From positions 1-9,145 of the forward strand of contig JANYFQ010000575.1 of assembly GCA_025362615.1 (NCBI GenBank): a stretch of 9,145 nucleotides of DNA. The letters run 5' to 3'. The stretch is from Hymenobacter sp. GTDB taxonomy: Bacteria; Bacteroidota; Bacteroidia; Cytophagales; Hymenobacteraceae. A program made the translations under genes and the position numbers. Numbering within the stretch: position 1 is the stretch's first letter; each line of letters starts with the position of its first letter. Positions 1 through 5,380 of this stretch are shown piece after piece. The notes under the pieces were generated by a model. That model was not told where the DNA came from, searched no databases, and saw nothing but the letters and a program-made list of their open reading frames with translations.

Positions 1-181
1 TGTCGGGCTTGCCGAAGCGTCCGGGCAGGTCGGCCCACGGGCAACCGGTGCGCATTATCCACACCACCGCGTTGAAAAACAGGCGGTTGTCCCTGGCCGT
101 CACGCCGCCGTCCTCGGCCTTGCCGGACAGGTGCGGGGCGCCCAGCCCCCAAGTGGCATCAGAAATTTCGTGTCGGTGCAT
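1..181 (-). CDS. IS5-type transposase, N-terminal part (runs off left edge)
   Basis: The reverse strand from the ATG at 179-181 reads MHRHEISDATWGLGAPHLSG and stays open for 60 codons to the window edge, so only the N-terminus is visible. The segment containing TARDNRLFFNAVVWIMRTG, followed by CPWADLPGRFGKPD, closely resembles the DUF4096-type N-terminal domain of IS5-superfamily DDE transposases, which bind the element's ends and catalyse cut-and-paste transposition. The DDE catalytic residues would lie outside the window. This start is chosen because the MHRHEISD-type opening is usual for the family and a promoter-like TAATTTTG lies just upstream. Nothing visible breaks the frame, so the copy may be active. 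The family call is from recognition of motifs; the IS subgroup is not resolved. Confidence 0.8.
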   Translation of the reverse strand, partial: MHRHEISDATWGLGAPHLSGKAEDGGVTARDNRLFFNAVVWIMRTGCPWADLPGRFGKPD

Positions 182-201
182 AGAAATGTCGCTGTATAAG
201 G

Positions 202-235
202 CAAAATTACATTAAACTTCTTATTGTCCTCACGA
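202..235 (-). promoter_or_regulatory. Candidate Bacteroidota promoter of the IS transposase
   Basis: On the minus strand, positions 209 to 202 read TAATTTTG, a perfect match to the Bacteroidota -7 consensus TAnnTTTG. The -33 box is poor: about 21 bases upstream only GTG is found where TTG or TTTG is expected. Transcription would begin near 195, leaving a leader of roughly 15 bases before the ATG at 181. The box sits inside the IS end, as expected for an element carrying its own promoter. Confidence 0.4.
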
Positions 236-237
236 CC

Positions 238-387
238 TAAGGTGATATGGTCGGCCGTGGTTAGTTCCAATTGCCGGTATTGCAAGTGCAGCGTATCGGG
301 TTTGGCCCACCATTCCGCCACCGGCCGAAGAGCGAAAGCGGGCTTGGCCACCGTGAGGACCACGCAGAGAAACAGAATACGAAGCAT
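238..387 (-). pseudogene. Exported protein, IS-truncated after 50 codons; possible alpha/beta hydrolase
   Basis: From the ATG at 385-387 the minus strand encodes MLRILFLCVVLTVAKPAFA, a typical Sec signal peptide with cleavage after AFA, followed by 31 residues including PVAEWWAKPDTLHLQY and ELTTADHITL. After the leucine codon at 238-240 the frame enters insertion-sequence DNA and ends out of context near position 100, so the gene is broken. The pattern of a signal peptide, then 'PDTL.L.Y..L.L.T.D...L', resembles the start of Bacteroidota secreted alpha/beta hydrolases of the dienelactone-hydrolase type. No catalytic residues remain, so that family call is tentative. A short in-frame extension upstream of this ATG is open but would bury the signal peptide, so it was not used. 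Confidence 0.5.
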
Positions 388-498
388 ATGCTGGAGGGGA
401 GAAATGAATTGCGAAAAGCAAAGCAAGGTCCTGGGTGCAGGCGTTGCATAGACCCACACCCGCACCAGCCGTTGCGCCAAGCCGCGTCAAAAAGTATT

Positions 499-510
499 CG
501 CCACTTCGCT
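499..510 (+). repeat. 12-bp inverted repeat, left copy (partner at 1384-1395)
   Basis: CGCCACTTCGCT here is the exact reverse complement of AGCGAAGTGGCG at 1384-1395. The pair brackets the first L,D-transpeptidase gene, 22 bp before its start and 14 bp after its stop. The match does not extend past 12 bp, and no target duplication was seen. Confidence 0.5.
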
Positions 511-532
511 CGCCGGGCCTTATTTTGCACCT

Positions 533-1369
533 ATGCTCCGTTGGCCCCCGTCGTTTCCGTTGCTGCTGCTAGCTTCTCTCGCCTGCCAGCGTCAAGTCAA
601 CGAACAACCCACCGCCGCCCGCCCGAACGCAGCGGCGGTAATCGGGCAAACCGTTGATAAAAAAACCACGGCCGCCGCTGCCCTGCCCGACTCGCTCCGC
701 CCCACGCCGGTGCCCGCCGTAGCCGCCGTGCCCGACACCTTGCGCCAAGTCATCCGGCAGCTCCGCGCCGCCCTCGGCCCGGCCGCTGCCGACTTGCGCC
801 CCGAAGTGCTTGAGCAGGCTTGCGTCGGCTACCTCACGCTGCACCCCACGGGCCGCATCGAGCGGCCTGGCCTGCTGGCCGTGGCCGACATGGACCTGCC
901 CAACACCGCCGAGCGCCTGTGGGTGATTGATTTGCTGGCCGCCAAAGTGCTGCATCGCAGCCACGTCGCCCACGGCGAAGGCTCGGGCCACCTCCGCGCC
1001 TCCCGCTTTTCCAACCTCAAAAAATCGGCCTGCACCTCGCTGGGCTTCTACCGCACGGCTGGTTCCTACGACGGCATTCACGGCTACTCCCGCCGCATTG
1101 AGGGGCTGGATAAGGGCCAGAATACCAATGCCTACGACCGCTACGTCGTGCTCCACGCCGCCGACTACGCCAGCCCTGACTACATTGCCCGCACGGGGCA
1201 TCTGGGCTACAGCCGGGGCTGCCCGGCGTTGCCGCCTGCCCGGTTTAGGGCCATCATCGGCACCCTGCGCGTGGGCAGTATGCTGTTGCTTGCCGGGCCG
1301 GGTCTGGCTTCGCGCTGGCTCGACGGCCCAGCGGCCGGGCGGCAATTTGCCCGGCACGGCTGGCGCTGA
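533..1369 (+). CDS. YkuD_2-family L,D-transpeptidase catalytic-domain lipoprotein (paralogue A)
   Basis: This 278-residue protein begins with a hydrophobic signal ending LLLASLAC. Cys18 fits a relaxed lipobox, so the product is probably an envelope lipoprotein. A low-complexity Ala/Pro linker (about 25-75) leads into a murein L,D-transpeptidase catalytic domain (about 91-256). Diagnostic segments are SLGFYRTAGSYDGIHG, the histidine motif VVLHAADY (His208) and YSRGCPALP with the catalytic-type Cys230. Enzymes of this fold cross-link peptidoglycan stems or attach proteins through a Cys thioester. The usual HGA near the His is HAA here, while its neighbour keeps HGADY. The start is the first ATG and directly precedes the signal peptide. 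It lies 148 bp before a second copy in the same orientation, with no terminator visible between them. The exact substrate is unknown. Confidence 0.88.
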   Translation: MLRWPPSFPLLLLASLACQRQVNEQPTAARPNAAAVIGQTVDKKTTAAAALPDSLRPTPVPAVAAVPDTLRQVIRQLRAALGPAAADLRPEVLEQACVGYLTLHPTGRIERPGLLAVADMDLPNTAERLWVIDLLAAKVLHRSHVAHGEGSGHLRASRFSNLKKSACTSLGFYRTAGSYDGIHGYSRRIEGLDKGQNTNAYDRYVVLHAADYASPDYIARTGHLGYSRGCPALPPARFRAIIGTLRVGSMLLLAGPGLASRWLDGPAAGRQFARHGWR

Positions 1370-1383
1370 CGGGAATTTTGGTT

Positions 1384-1395
1384 AGCGAAGTGGCG
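1384..1395 (-). repeat. 12-bp inverted repeat, right copy (partner at 499-510)
   Basis: AGCGAAGTGGCG is the reverse complement of the copy at 499-510. It may be a remnant of the duplication or mobilisation of the gene between the copies, a shared protein site, or chance. Confidence 0.5.
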
Positions 1396-1467
1396 TTGCC
1401 GGTGCCCGATGCCCCCGCGATTGCGTATGCCTAAGTAAGGTTGTTGCAAGCAGCAGCAATCTACTAG

Positions 1468-1502
1468 CTGATTTCATCAGTGAACGATGCCCATCATTCA
1501 CT
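1468..1502 (+). promoter_or_regulatory. Overlapping dyads upstream of paralogue B
   Basis: Two adjoining inverted repeats lie 15-50 bp before the ATG at 1518. CTGAT-TTC-ATCAG (1468-1480) is perfect. AGTGAACGAT-GCCC-ATCATTCACT (1479-1502) has 10-bp arms with one C/A mismatch. There is no T-tract, so it is not an obvious terminator. It may be an operator, or an RNA hairpin in the A-B intercistronic region affecting translation or processing. No consensus promoter was recognised in the 148-bp gap. Confidence 0.4.
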
Positions 1503-1517
1503 AAAAGAGCTACTTCC

Positions 1518-2351
1518 ATGCATCACATCAGCGTAGTAGAACGGCAGCGCAAGCTGCGTCGGAAGGCGCAACGGGCCATGCGGCGGGTATTGCCGTTTTT
1601 TGCCTCTTTGTTTTTGGCCACGCCCATTGCCGGCCCGGTCAACGAATCGGTGGCGTGCAGTGCTTTCGTTGCGCCCCGTGCAGTGCCAGCGGCAACCACA
1701 GCCTACGCGATGCAGGCGCATCAGGCGTACGATGCATTCGGTGCAGAAGCCCAAAGTCTTAACTTCGAGACGTTCGAGCGGGCTTTCACAGGCTACCTTA
1801 ACCTGCAATCTGCCGGCCGGTTGGCCGACGGTAAGCAGCGCCTCACCGTGGTAGATTTCGACCTGCCCAGCACCGAGAAGCGCCTTTGGGTGCTCGACAT
1901 GGCCGCCAGCAAGGTGTTGTTTCACACACTGGTGGCGCACGGCCACAACTCCGGCGAAAACGCTGCCCAACAGTTTTCCAACACCAACGAGAGCAGCATG
2001 AGCAGCCTCGGCTTCTACGTCACGGCCGACGAATACCAGGGCAAGCACGGCCGTTCGCTCCGTCTGCTGGGCCAGGACGAGGGCTGGAACACCAACGCCG
2101 CCGTCCGCAGCATCGTCATGCACGGCGCTGATTACGTGAGCGAAGACTTCATCAAGCAGAACGGTCGCCTGGGCCGCAGCCTGGGCTGCCCGGCCCTGCC
2201 AATGGACCAGAAGGATGCCATCATTGAGGCCGTATCGGGCGGCACCTGCTTGTTTTTGAACAAGTCGGACGCGGGGTATTCGTCGCGTTTTTTGCGCGTC
2301 GATGTGGCCACGGCGAACCAAGTAGCTGCTCTCCATCCTGGCAAAGCCTGA
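1518..2351 (+). CDS. YkuD_2-family L,D-transpeptidase catalytic-domain protein (paralogue B)
   Basis: This 277-residue exported protein has a basic N-terminus (residues 8-23, rich in Arg/Lys) and a hydrophobic signal core RVLPFFASLFLATPIAG. The catalytic domain spans about 84-248. It shares its layout with the upstream gene: GYLNLQSAGRL, DFDLPST..RLWVLD, SLGFYVTADEYQGKHG, then IVMHGADY (His202) and GRSLGCPALP (Cys224). The His-Cys spacing is 22 residues, the same as in paralogue A, and the domains look about half identical by eye, which indicates tandem duplication. Unlike A, it has no convincing lipobox, so it is probably periplasmic or retained by its signal anchor. An internal ATG at 1578 (residue 21) would give a more ordinary signal peptide and is a plausible alternative start. 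A strong terminator follows the stop. Confidence 0.88.
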   Translation: MHHISVVERQRKLRRKAQRAMRRVLPFFASLFLATPIAGPVNESVACSAFVAPRAVPAATTAYAMQAHQAYDAFGAEAQSLNFETFERAFTGYLNLQSAGRLADGKQRLTVVDFDLPSTEKRLWVLDMAASKVLFHTLVAHGHNSGENAAQQFSNTNESSMSSLGFYVTADEYQGKHGRSLRLLGQDEGWNTNAAVRSIVMHGADYVSEDFIKQNGRLGRSLGCPALPMDQKDAIIEAVSGGTCLFLNKSDAGYSSRFLRVDVATANQVAALHPGKA

Positions 2352-2384
2352 CGGGCTACCACGATTTCGGTAGTGGTCCAAAGC

Positions 2385-2434
2385 AAAGAGGTCGGACGAA
2401 TCCCCCAAAGGGATTTCGTCCGACCTCTTTTTGT
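2385..2434 (+). terminator. Rho-independent terminator after the L,D-transpeptidase pair
   Basis: A very long stem pairs 2385-2404 with 2410-2430 (20/21-base arms, one bulged T) around the loop CCAAA. The right arm ends in a run of T (CTCTTTTTGTT). It lies 33 bp after the stop at 2351. The matching A-run on the left gives a shorter T-run on the other strand, so it could also stop the convergent minus-strand transcript from 2548-3021. Confidence 0.9.
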
Positions 2435-2547
2435 TAAAGAGGGGCCGCGCAACAAGCTGGAGCAGTTCCCAGGAAAGAATTTTAAAAACGCAAGCTAACA
2501 GCTATCGGCCGCTTCAAAAATACTACCATCAGCTAACAGCCAACAAT

Positions 2548-3021
2548 TTAATAGCGACCGCTGCGTCCGTGGTTGGGCTGCACGGCGCTGGCGGCATAGC
2601 GCGGCTTGCCCTTGCCACTGAAAGGCTGACCGTCGAATTTCTCGCGGTAGTGGTCAGCCGCTTCGGCATCGGCGGTGCGGGCATTGCGGCTGCTGCGAGT
2701 GGCCAACCAGCCCAGGCCAGCGGCCAGCACCGCACCGCCCACTATTTTCTGGGTCGTGCTCAGGCCACGTACTCCGTTGGCAAGCTTGGTGCCCAGGGTG
2801 CGTACCGACTGCGGCAACTCGCTGGCCAAAGCACCTACGTTGGCTGTTTCAAGCCATTTTTTACCTTGTGCCATTGCTTGGTCAAGGAAGCCAGCCGTGG
2901 CTGACTGCGGATTGTCGGCACCGGCTGCGGCAGCAGCTTGCGGGGCCGCAGCAGCTTGCGGGGTTTGAAAATCGGCCGATTGTTGGTCGGCAAGGTCGGT
3001 TTTGGGCGAAGTGGAACGCAT
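2548..3021 (-). CDS. Hypothetical Ala-rich single-span membrane protein, 157 aa
   Basis: No family is recognised. The first ATG (3019-3021) gives MRSTSPKTDLADQQSADFQT, followed by a tandem PQAAAA repeat (about 21-33). A polar and amphipathic stretch comes next (FLDQAMAQGKKWLETANVGA, then SELPQSVRTLGTKLANG). One hydrophobic segment, IVGGAVLAAGLGWLATR (about 93-109), is followed by a charged tail with AADHYREKFDGQPF and an SGRY end. There is no signal peptide, so a cytoplasmic N-terminus and one transmembrane anchor are likely. The gene is convergent with the L,D-transpeptidase pair. A perfect dyad (3091-3107) lies 70 bp upstream. A role in the envelope is only suggested by the surroundings. 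An upstream TTG start (3060) would add 13 residues and is less likely. Confidence 0.75.
   Translation of the reverse strand: MRSTSPKTDLADQQSADFQTPQAAAAPQAAAAAGADNPQSATAGFLDQAMAQGKKWLETANVGALASELPQSVRTLGTKLANGVRGLSTTQKIVGGAVLAAGLGWLATRSSRNARTADAEAADHYREKFDGQPFSGKGKPRYAASAVQPNHGRSGRY
2930..2963 (-). repeat. Two 16-bp direct repeats, period 18, in the Ala-rich coding region
   Basis: GCAGCAGCTTGCGGGG occurs at 2930-2945 and again at 2948-2963. The 18-bp period adds six residues (PQAAAA) per copy without shifting the frame, so slippage would change the linker length only. Confidence 0.85.
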
Positions 3022-3090
3022 GGGCCAGGTAGGGTTTAGAGTGAGTGAAGACGGAAGCAACCGCCGCTAAGTATTCGTAACCGGAGAAGC

Positions 3091-3107
3091 ATTGGTTGCA
3101 AACCAAT
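3091..3107. promoter_or_regulatory. Perfect 7-bp dyad, operator-like
   Basis: ATTGGTT-GCA-AACCAAT is a perfect inverted repeat in the gap upstream of the minus-strand gene starting at 3021. A related but imperfect copy, TGGTT-GCA-AGCCA, lies at 3605-3617 upstream of the next minus-strand gene. On the minus strand the dyad contains TTTG, a possible -33 element, but only a poor -7 (TACGAATA) follows at 19 bp. A regulator site is inferred, not shown. Confidence 0.4.
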
Positions 3108-3233
3108 TCCCGGAGCGCCGCCCAGAAGTCCACGGGAGCACGGCATAAACTTCCAGACTGATAATTACTTTACGCAAAACGCGAACCCCGAAACTTAAAC
3201 CAACGGCCGCGCCCTGGCCCCGTCGCTTTTGCT

Positions 3234-3551
3234 TCAGCCGGGCCGCCCGCCGTCCGTCAGCTGCCGGGCTTCCTCGCGGGCTTCTACCTCAAAACGGTTG
3301 TTAAAATAGCCCACCCGCACCGATTCGACCAGGTACTTCCACAAGAACGGCAGCGTGCCGTGCTCGCGGAATTGCCGGATGTGGGTTTGCTCGTGGGCCA
3401 CCCACTCGGCATCGGCCAGAAACTCGGCGCGGGTGGTGCCGCTCAAATGCACGGTGTTGCCGAGCACCATTGCCACCTGCCGGGCACCGAGCACGGCCCG
3501 CGCCACGCGGGCCAGCGGCGAGTTGGTAAGGGTGCGCGGCGCAGTCAACAT
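3234..3551 (-). CDS. Small HExxH protein, DUF4157-like, 105 aa
   Basis: Starting at the ATG 3549-3551 (MLTAPRTLTNSPLARVARAV) the protein contains ARQVAMVLGNTVHLSG, then WVAHEQTHIRQFREHG with the zinc-metallopeptidase signature H53-E54-x-x-H57. It closes with FLWKYLVESVRVGYFNNRFE and VEAREEARQL. The order 'VHLSG..FLAD..WVAHE..H..Q' matches short DUF4157-type (eCIS-core metallopeptidase-like) proteins common in Bacteroidota. The downstream acidic FEVEAR segment could supply a third zinc ligand. It has no signal peptide or membrane span, so it should be cytoplasmic unless exported by another route. Proteolysis has not been established for these short stand-alone forms, so activity is uncertain. 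A TTG start at 3575 would add eight residues. Confidence 0.72.
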   Translation of the reverse strand: MLTAPRTLTNSPLARVARAVLGARQVAMVLGNTVHLSGTTRAEFLADAEWVAHEQTHIRQFREHGTLPFLWKYLVESVRVGYFNNRFEVEAREEARQLTDGGRPG

Positions 3552-3883
3552 AAGTGGTGGGATAGAGAAAACCAACGGCGCAACCTACGGGTCGGCTCAG
3601 GCAATGGTTGCAAGCCAAAACAAGAAATTACGCCTTTGATGTTGTTTTTAACGAAGAACTTTTGCCTTTTTCCGCTCTAAATGGTGCTAGTATGCTCTCG
3701 TTGGGCTTAGCTTTACCCAGCGGGGAGAAGAGTAGGCCCTCGCAAAATTAATTCTGCTGCTCATTTTTGCCACCGCTCACCGGCCGCTTGCGGCCCCGCC
3801 TTTCGCCCACGAAACCTTGTTCTGGTTCTTTCCCAAAACACTTTTGGAAGACCGGTTTTTACTCCACCAACCCCCGACGACCG
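3552..3883. other. 332-bp divergent intergenic region
   Basis: This gap separates the minus-strand HExxH gene from the plus-strand NlpC/P60 gene. It holds the imperfect dyad TGGTTGCAAGCCA (3605-3617) and a predicted hairpin at 3703-3739, where GGGCTTA pairs with TAGGCCC and an inner CCC-AGC-GGG lies between. It also has a short GC-rich palindrome (3782-3795) and the candidate promoter at 3816-3847. No convincing gene was seen on either strand. Confidence 0.6.
3816..3847 (+). promoter_or_regulatory. Candidate promoter with overlapping dyad for the NlpC/P60 gene
   Basis: CTTG (3816-3819) is followed, 19 bases later, by CACTTTTG (3839-3846), which matches the Bacteroidota -7 consensus TAnnTTTG at five of six fixed positions. 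Spacing fits the usual 19-21 bases. Transcription would begin near 3851, about 33 bases before the ATG at 3884. The perfect inverted repeat CCAAAA-CAC-TTTTGG (3833-3847) covers the -7 box, so a repressor could block it. This is by eye only. Confidence 0.45.
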
Positions 3884-4582
3884 ATGAAACATAGCCTCCT
3901 CTATTGCCTCGCCGCCGCCTCGCTCACGCTCTCCTTCTTCTTCGAACGCACCCCCGATGCTTCGGTTACGCCCCGCGCTGCTGCGCCGGCCGTAGCCGAA
4001 GCATCGCTGCTTCCAACGATGTCGGAAGTCGTAGCCGAACCCGCTACCACACCCGCTACAGCGCTGCCCTCGGTTGCCGCCGTGGCCGCCTCGCGCGATT
4101 CGCTCCGCTACGGCTACTACGCCCAAACCCTGGGTCTGCACCTCAATCAACACGAAAATACCGAGCTGCTCCAAACCGTAACCGACTGGGTGGGTACGCC
4201 TTATAGCTTCGGCAGCAACTCGCGCCGGGGCACCGACTGCTCGGGCTTCGTGACGCAGGTGTTCAAGGCCGTGTACGGCATCAAGCTGCAGCGCAGCGCC
4301 CATTCTATGTTCGGCACCGTGAAGCGCGTGGCCCGCGCCGAAATGCAAACCGGCGATTTGGTGTTTTTCCGCCACCGGGGCGGCTACATCTACCACGTCG
4401 GCATCTACCTGAAAGACGGCAAGTTTGCCCACTCGGCCTGCGGCCGGGGCGTGACGGTCAGCTCGTTGCACGAGGGCTACTACGCCCGCAATTTTTACGC
4501 TGCTGGTCGCGTGGCCGCCGCTGCCCTCGCCGATGCCCCGGCCACGGAACAGTTGCTGGCCGATGCCAAAACCGACCGCTAG
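3884..4582 (+). CDS. Exported NlpC/P60 (C40) peptidoglycan endopeptidase, 232 aa
   Basis: The start is the ATG at 3884 because it opens a good Sec signal (MKHSLLYCLAAASLTLSFFF); upstream in-frame codons are unrelated. An Ala/Pro linker (about 25-70) leads to the NlpC/P60 domain (about 92-210). WVGTPYSFGSNSRRGTDCSG carries the nucleophile Cys119, GDLVFFRHRGGYIYHVGIYL carries His171, and FAHSACGRGV supplies the third residue, His183. Spacing and context match active C40 peptidases, which cleave the D-Glu-diamino-acid bond in peptidoglycan stems, acting in the periplasm or outside. No SH3 or LysM binding domain is present, so targeting must come from elsewhere. It is transcribed alone, with a candidate promoter at 3816-3847 and a terminator at 4616. 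Its neighbours include two L,D-transpeptidase-like enzymes. Confidence 0.92.
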   Translation: MKHSLLYCLAAASLTLSFFFERTPDASVTPRAAAPAVAEASLLPTMSEVVAEPATTPATALPSVAAVAASRDSLRYGYYAQTLGLHLNQHENTELLQTVTDWVGTPYSFGSNSRRGTDCSGFVTQVFKAVYGIKLQRSAHSMFGTVKRVARAEMQTGDLVFFRHRGGYIYHVGIYLKDGKFAHSACGRGVTVSSLHEGYYARNFYAAGRVAAAALADAPATEQLLADAKTDR

Positions 4583-4615
4583 GCACCAGCTTCAATAGTG
4601 AGCAGCCTTCAAGTT

Positions 4616-4643
4616 AAACCCCGACGCGAGTCGGGGTTTTTTT
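4616..4643 (+). terminator. Rho-independent terminator after the NlpC/P60 gene
   Basis: AAACCCCGAC (4616-4625) pairs perfectly with GTCGGGGTTT (4630-4639) around the tetraloop GCGA, and seven T residues follow the GGGG of the right arm. It lies 33 bp beyond the stop codon at 4582. Confidence 0.95.
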
Positions 4644-4688
4644 GTTTGCTGTGCCCGACATTTGCCACCGGCTTCAAACACCAACCCT

Positions 4689-4730
4689 GAACCGGCATTG
4701 GCGGTATAAGGCCCCACGGGAAGCCGGTTC
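4689..4730 (+). repeat. 8-bp inverted repeat upstream of the YkvA gene
   Basis: GAACCGGC (4689-4696) and GCCGGTTC (4723-4730) are exact reverse complements with 26 bases between them. An AT-rich patch with TTAATATTTG (4751-4760) follows. It resembles a -7 box but has one extra spacer base and no -33 partner. The 173-bp gap before 4817 holds no other gene. Confidence 0.4.
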
Positions 4731-4816
4731 GGCGGCGGGCGGCTCATTTTTTAATATTTGACGCTCGTTACCGGTTCGACGTTCTAGTAGTCAAACCCAA
4801 AAAACTCCTTTATTAC

Positions 4817-5353
4817 ATGGCTTCTTCCAACCAATCCACCCCGCCCACCGGCTCCGATGTTTTTAACTCGGCCGTGTTTCAGCGCTTTCTTGGCAAGGCT
4901 GCCGATTACATCCGGCAGCCCACCCGCATGAAGCAGCTGCTGACCGATGCATACAAAAAAGCCAGCGAAAAAAACGATGTCGGCACCCTGGCTCACGAAG
5001 CCTGGAACACGCTGCAAACCCTGTTTCGCCTGGTGCGGACCGCCGTTTCGGGCGAGTACACCGGCGTACCCGGCACCACCATTGCGGCAGCCGTGGCCGT
5101 GCTGCTCTACTTCCTCAGCCCGATTGACCTCATTCCCGACTTCATTCCCGTCGTCGGCCTGCTTGATGATGTGGCCTTGCTGGCCTGGTTTTCGACCACG
5201 GTGAAGAGCGAGATTGACAAATTTCACGAGTGGGAACTGACGCGGCCCGCCCTGGCCATCGAAGAAAAAGCCGCCCCGCGCACCGCCGACGAAATGTTTG
5301 CCCCCGCCCCCGAATCGGCCAAGAACGCCGGGACGGAAACGGCCACGGTTTAG
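4817..5353 (+). CDS. YkvA/DUF1232 family membrane protein, 178 aa
   Basis: The core matches the YkvA (DUF1232) domain at about residues 86-125: AAAVAVLLYFLSPIDLIPDF, followed by IPVVGLLDDVALLAWF. The DLIPD and LLDD motifs are the family hallmark, and the hydrophobic stretch at 86-100 is a probable membrane segment. The N-terminal part (about 15-80) is helical and polar, with RFLGKAADYIRQPTRMKQLL. The C-terminal tail is charged and Pro/Ala-rich. Family members are small membrane-associated proteins with no established biochemical role, so no function is assigned. It is monocistronic, with terminators before (4616-4643) and after (5381-5417). The ATG at 4817 is preceded by an AT-rich leader (CTCCTTTATTAC) without a strong Shine-Dalgarno, usual for Bacteroidota. 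Confidence 0.88.
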   Translation: MASSNQSTPPTGSDVFNSAVFQRFLGKAADYIRQPTRMKQLLTDAYKKASEKNDVGTLAHEAWNTLQTLFRLVRTAVSGEYTGVPGTTIAAAVAVLLYFLSPIDLIPDFIPVVGLLDDVALLAWFSTTVKSEIDKFHEWELTRPALAIEEKAAPRTADEMFAPAPESAKNAGTETATV

Positions 5354-5380
5354 GTTTTTCGGGATTGCATCAGATGCACA

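Larger units (their letters stand above)
1..237 (-). mobile_element. Insertion sequence, IS5-like, one end present
   Basis: The element covers the transposase N-terminus and about 56 bp of upstream DNA that is clearly more AT-rich than the surroundings. The outer end is placed at 237 by inference: on the minus strand the coding sense of the neighbouring gene stops after codon TTA (238-240) and the sequence continues GGTCGTGAGGACAATAAG. TTA fits the TNA target duplication of some IS5 subgroups. The other end, its inverted repeat and the second target copy lie beyond the left edge, so the boundary may be off by several bases. Confidence 0.55.

Noticed and set aside
521..527. TATTTTG just before the first L,D-transpeptidase gene as a -7 promoter box
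   Set aside because: It is one base short of TAnnTTTG, has no -33 partner, and would place the transcript start at or past the ATG at 533.
569..1357. 262-codon minus-strand open frame opposite the first L,D-transpeptidase gene
   Set aside because: It is fully antisense to a gene with clear catalytic motifs, is composed mainly of Gly/Ala/Arg, and has no recognisable domain. It is a shadow of GC-rich coding DNA.
1494..2408. 304-codon minus-strand open frame opposite paralogue B
   Set aside because: Antisense to a gene with conserved His and Cys motifs, it also runs into the terminator hairpin. No family motifs.
2493..2540. 10-bp direct repeat AGCTAACAGC (2493-2502 and 2531-2540)
   Set aside because: Two short copies only, with no associated element or structure. 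Probably chance.
2882..3133. Possible small minus-strand ORF (83 codons) upstream of the Ala-rich gene
   Set aside because: It overlaps that gene in another frame, and the C-terminal half is a frame shadow with no clear start context or motif.
3761..4471. 236-codon minus-strand open frame opposite the NlpC/P60 gene
   Set aside because: Shadow of a gene with intact C40 active-site residues.
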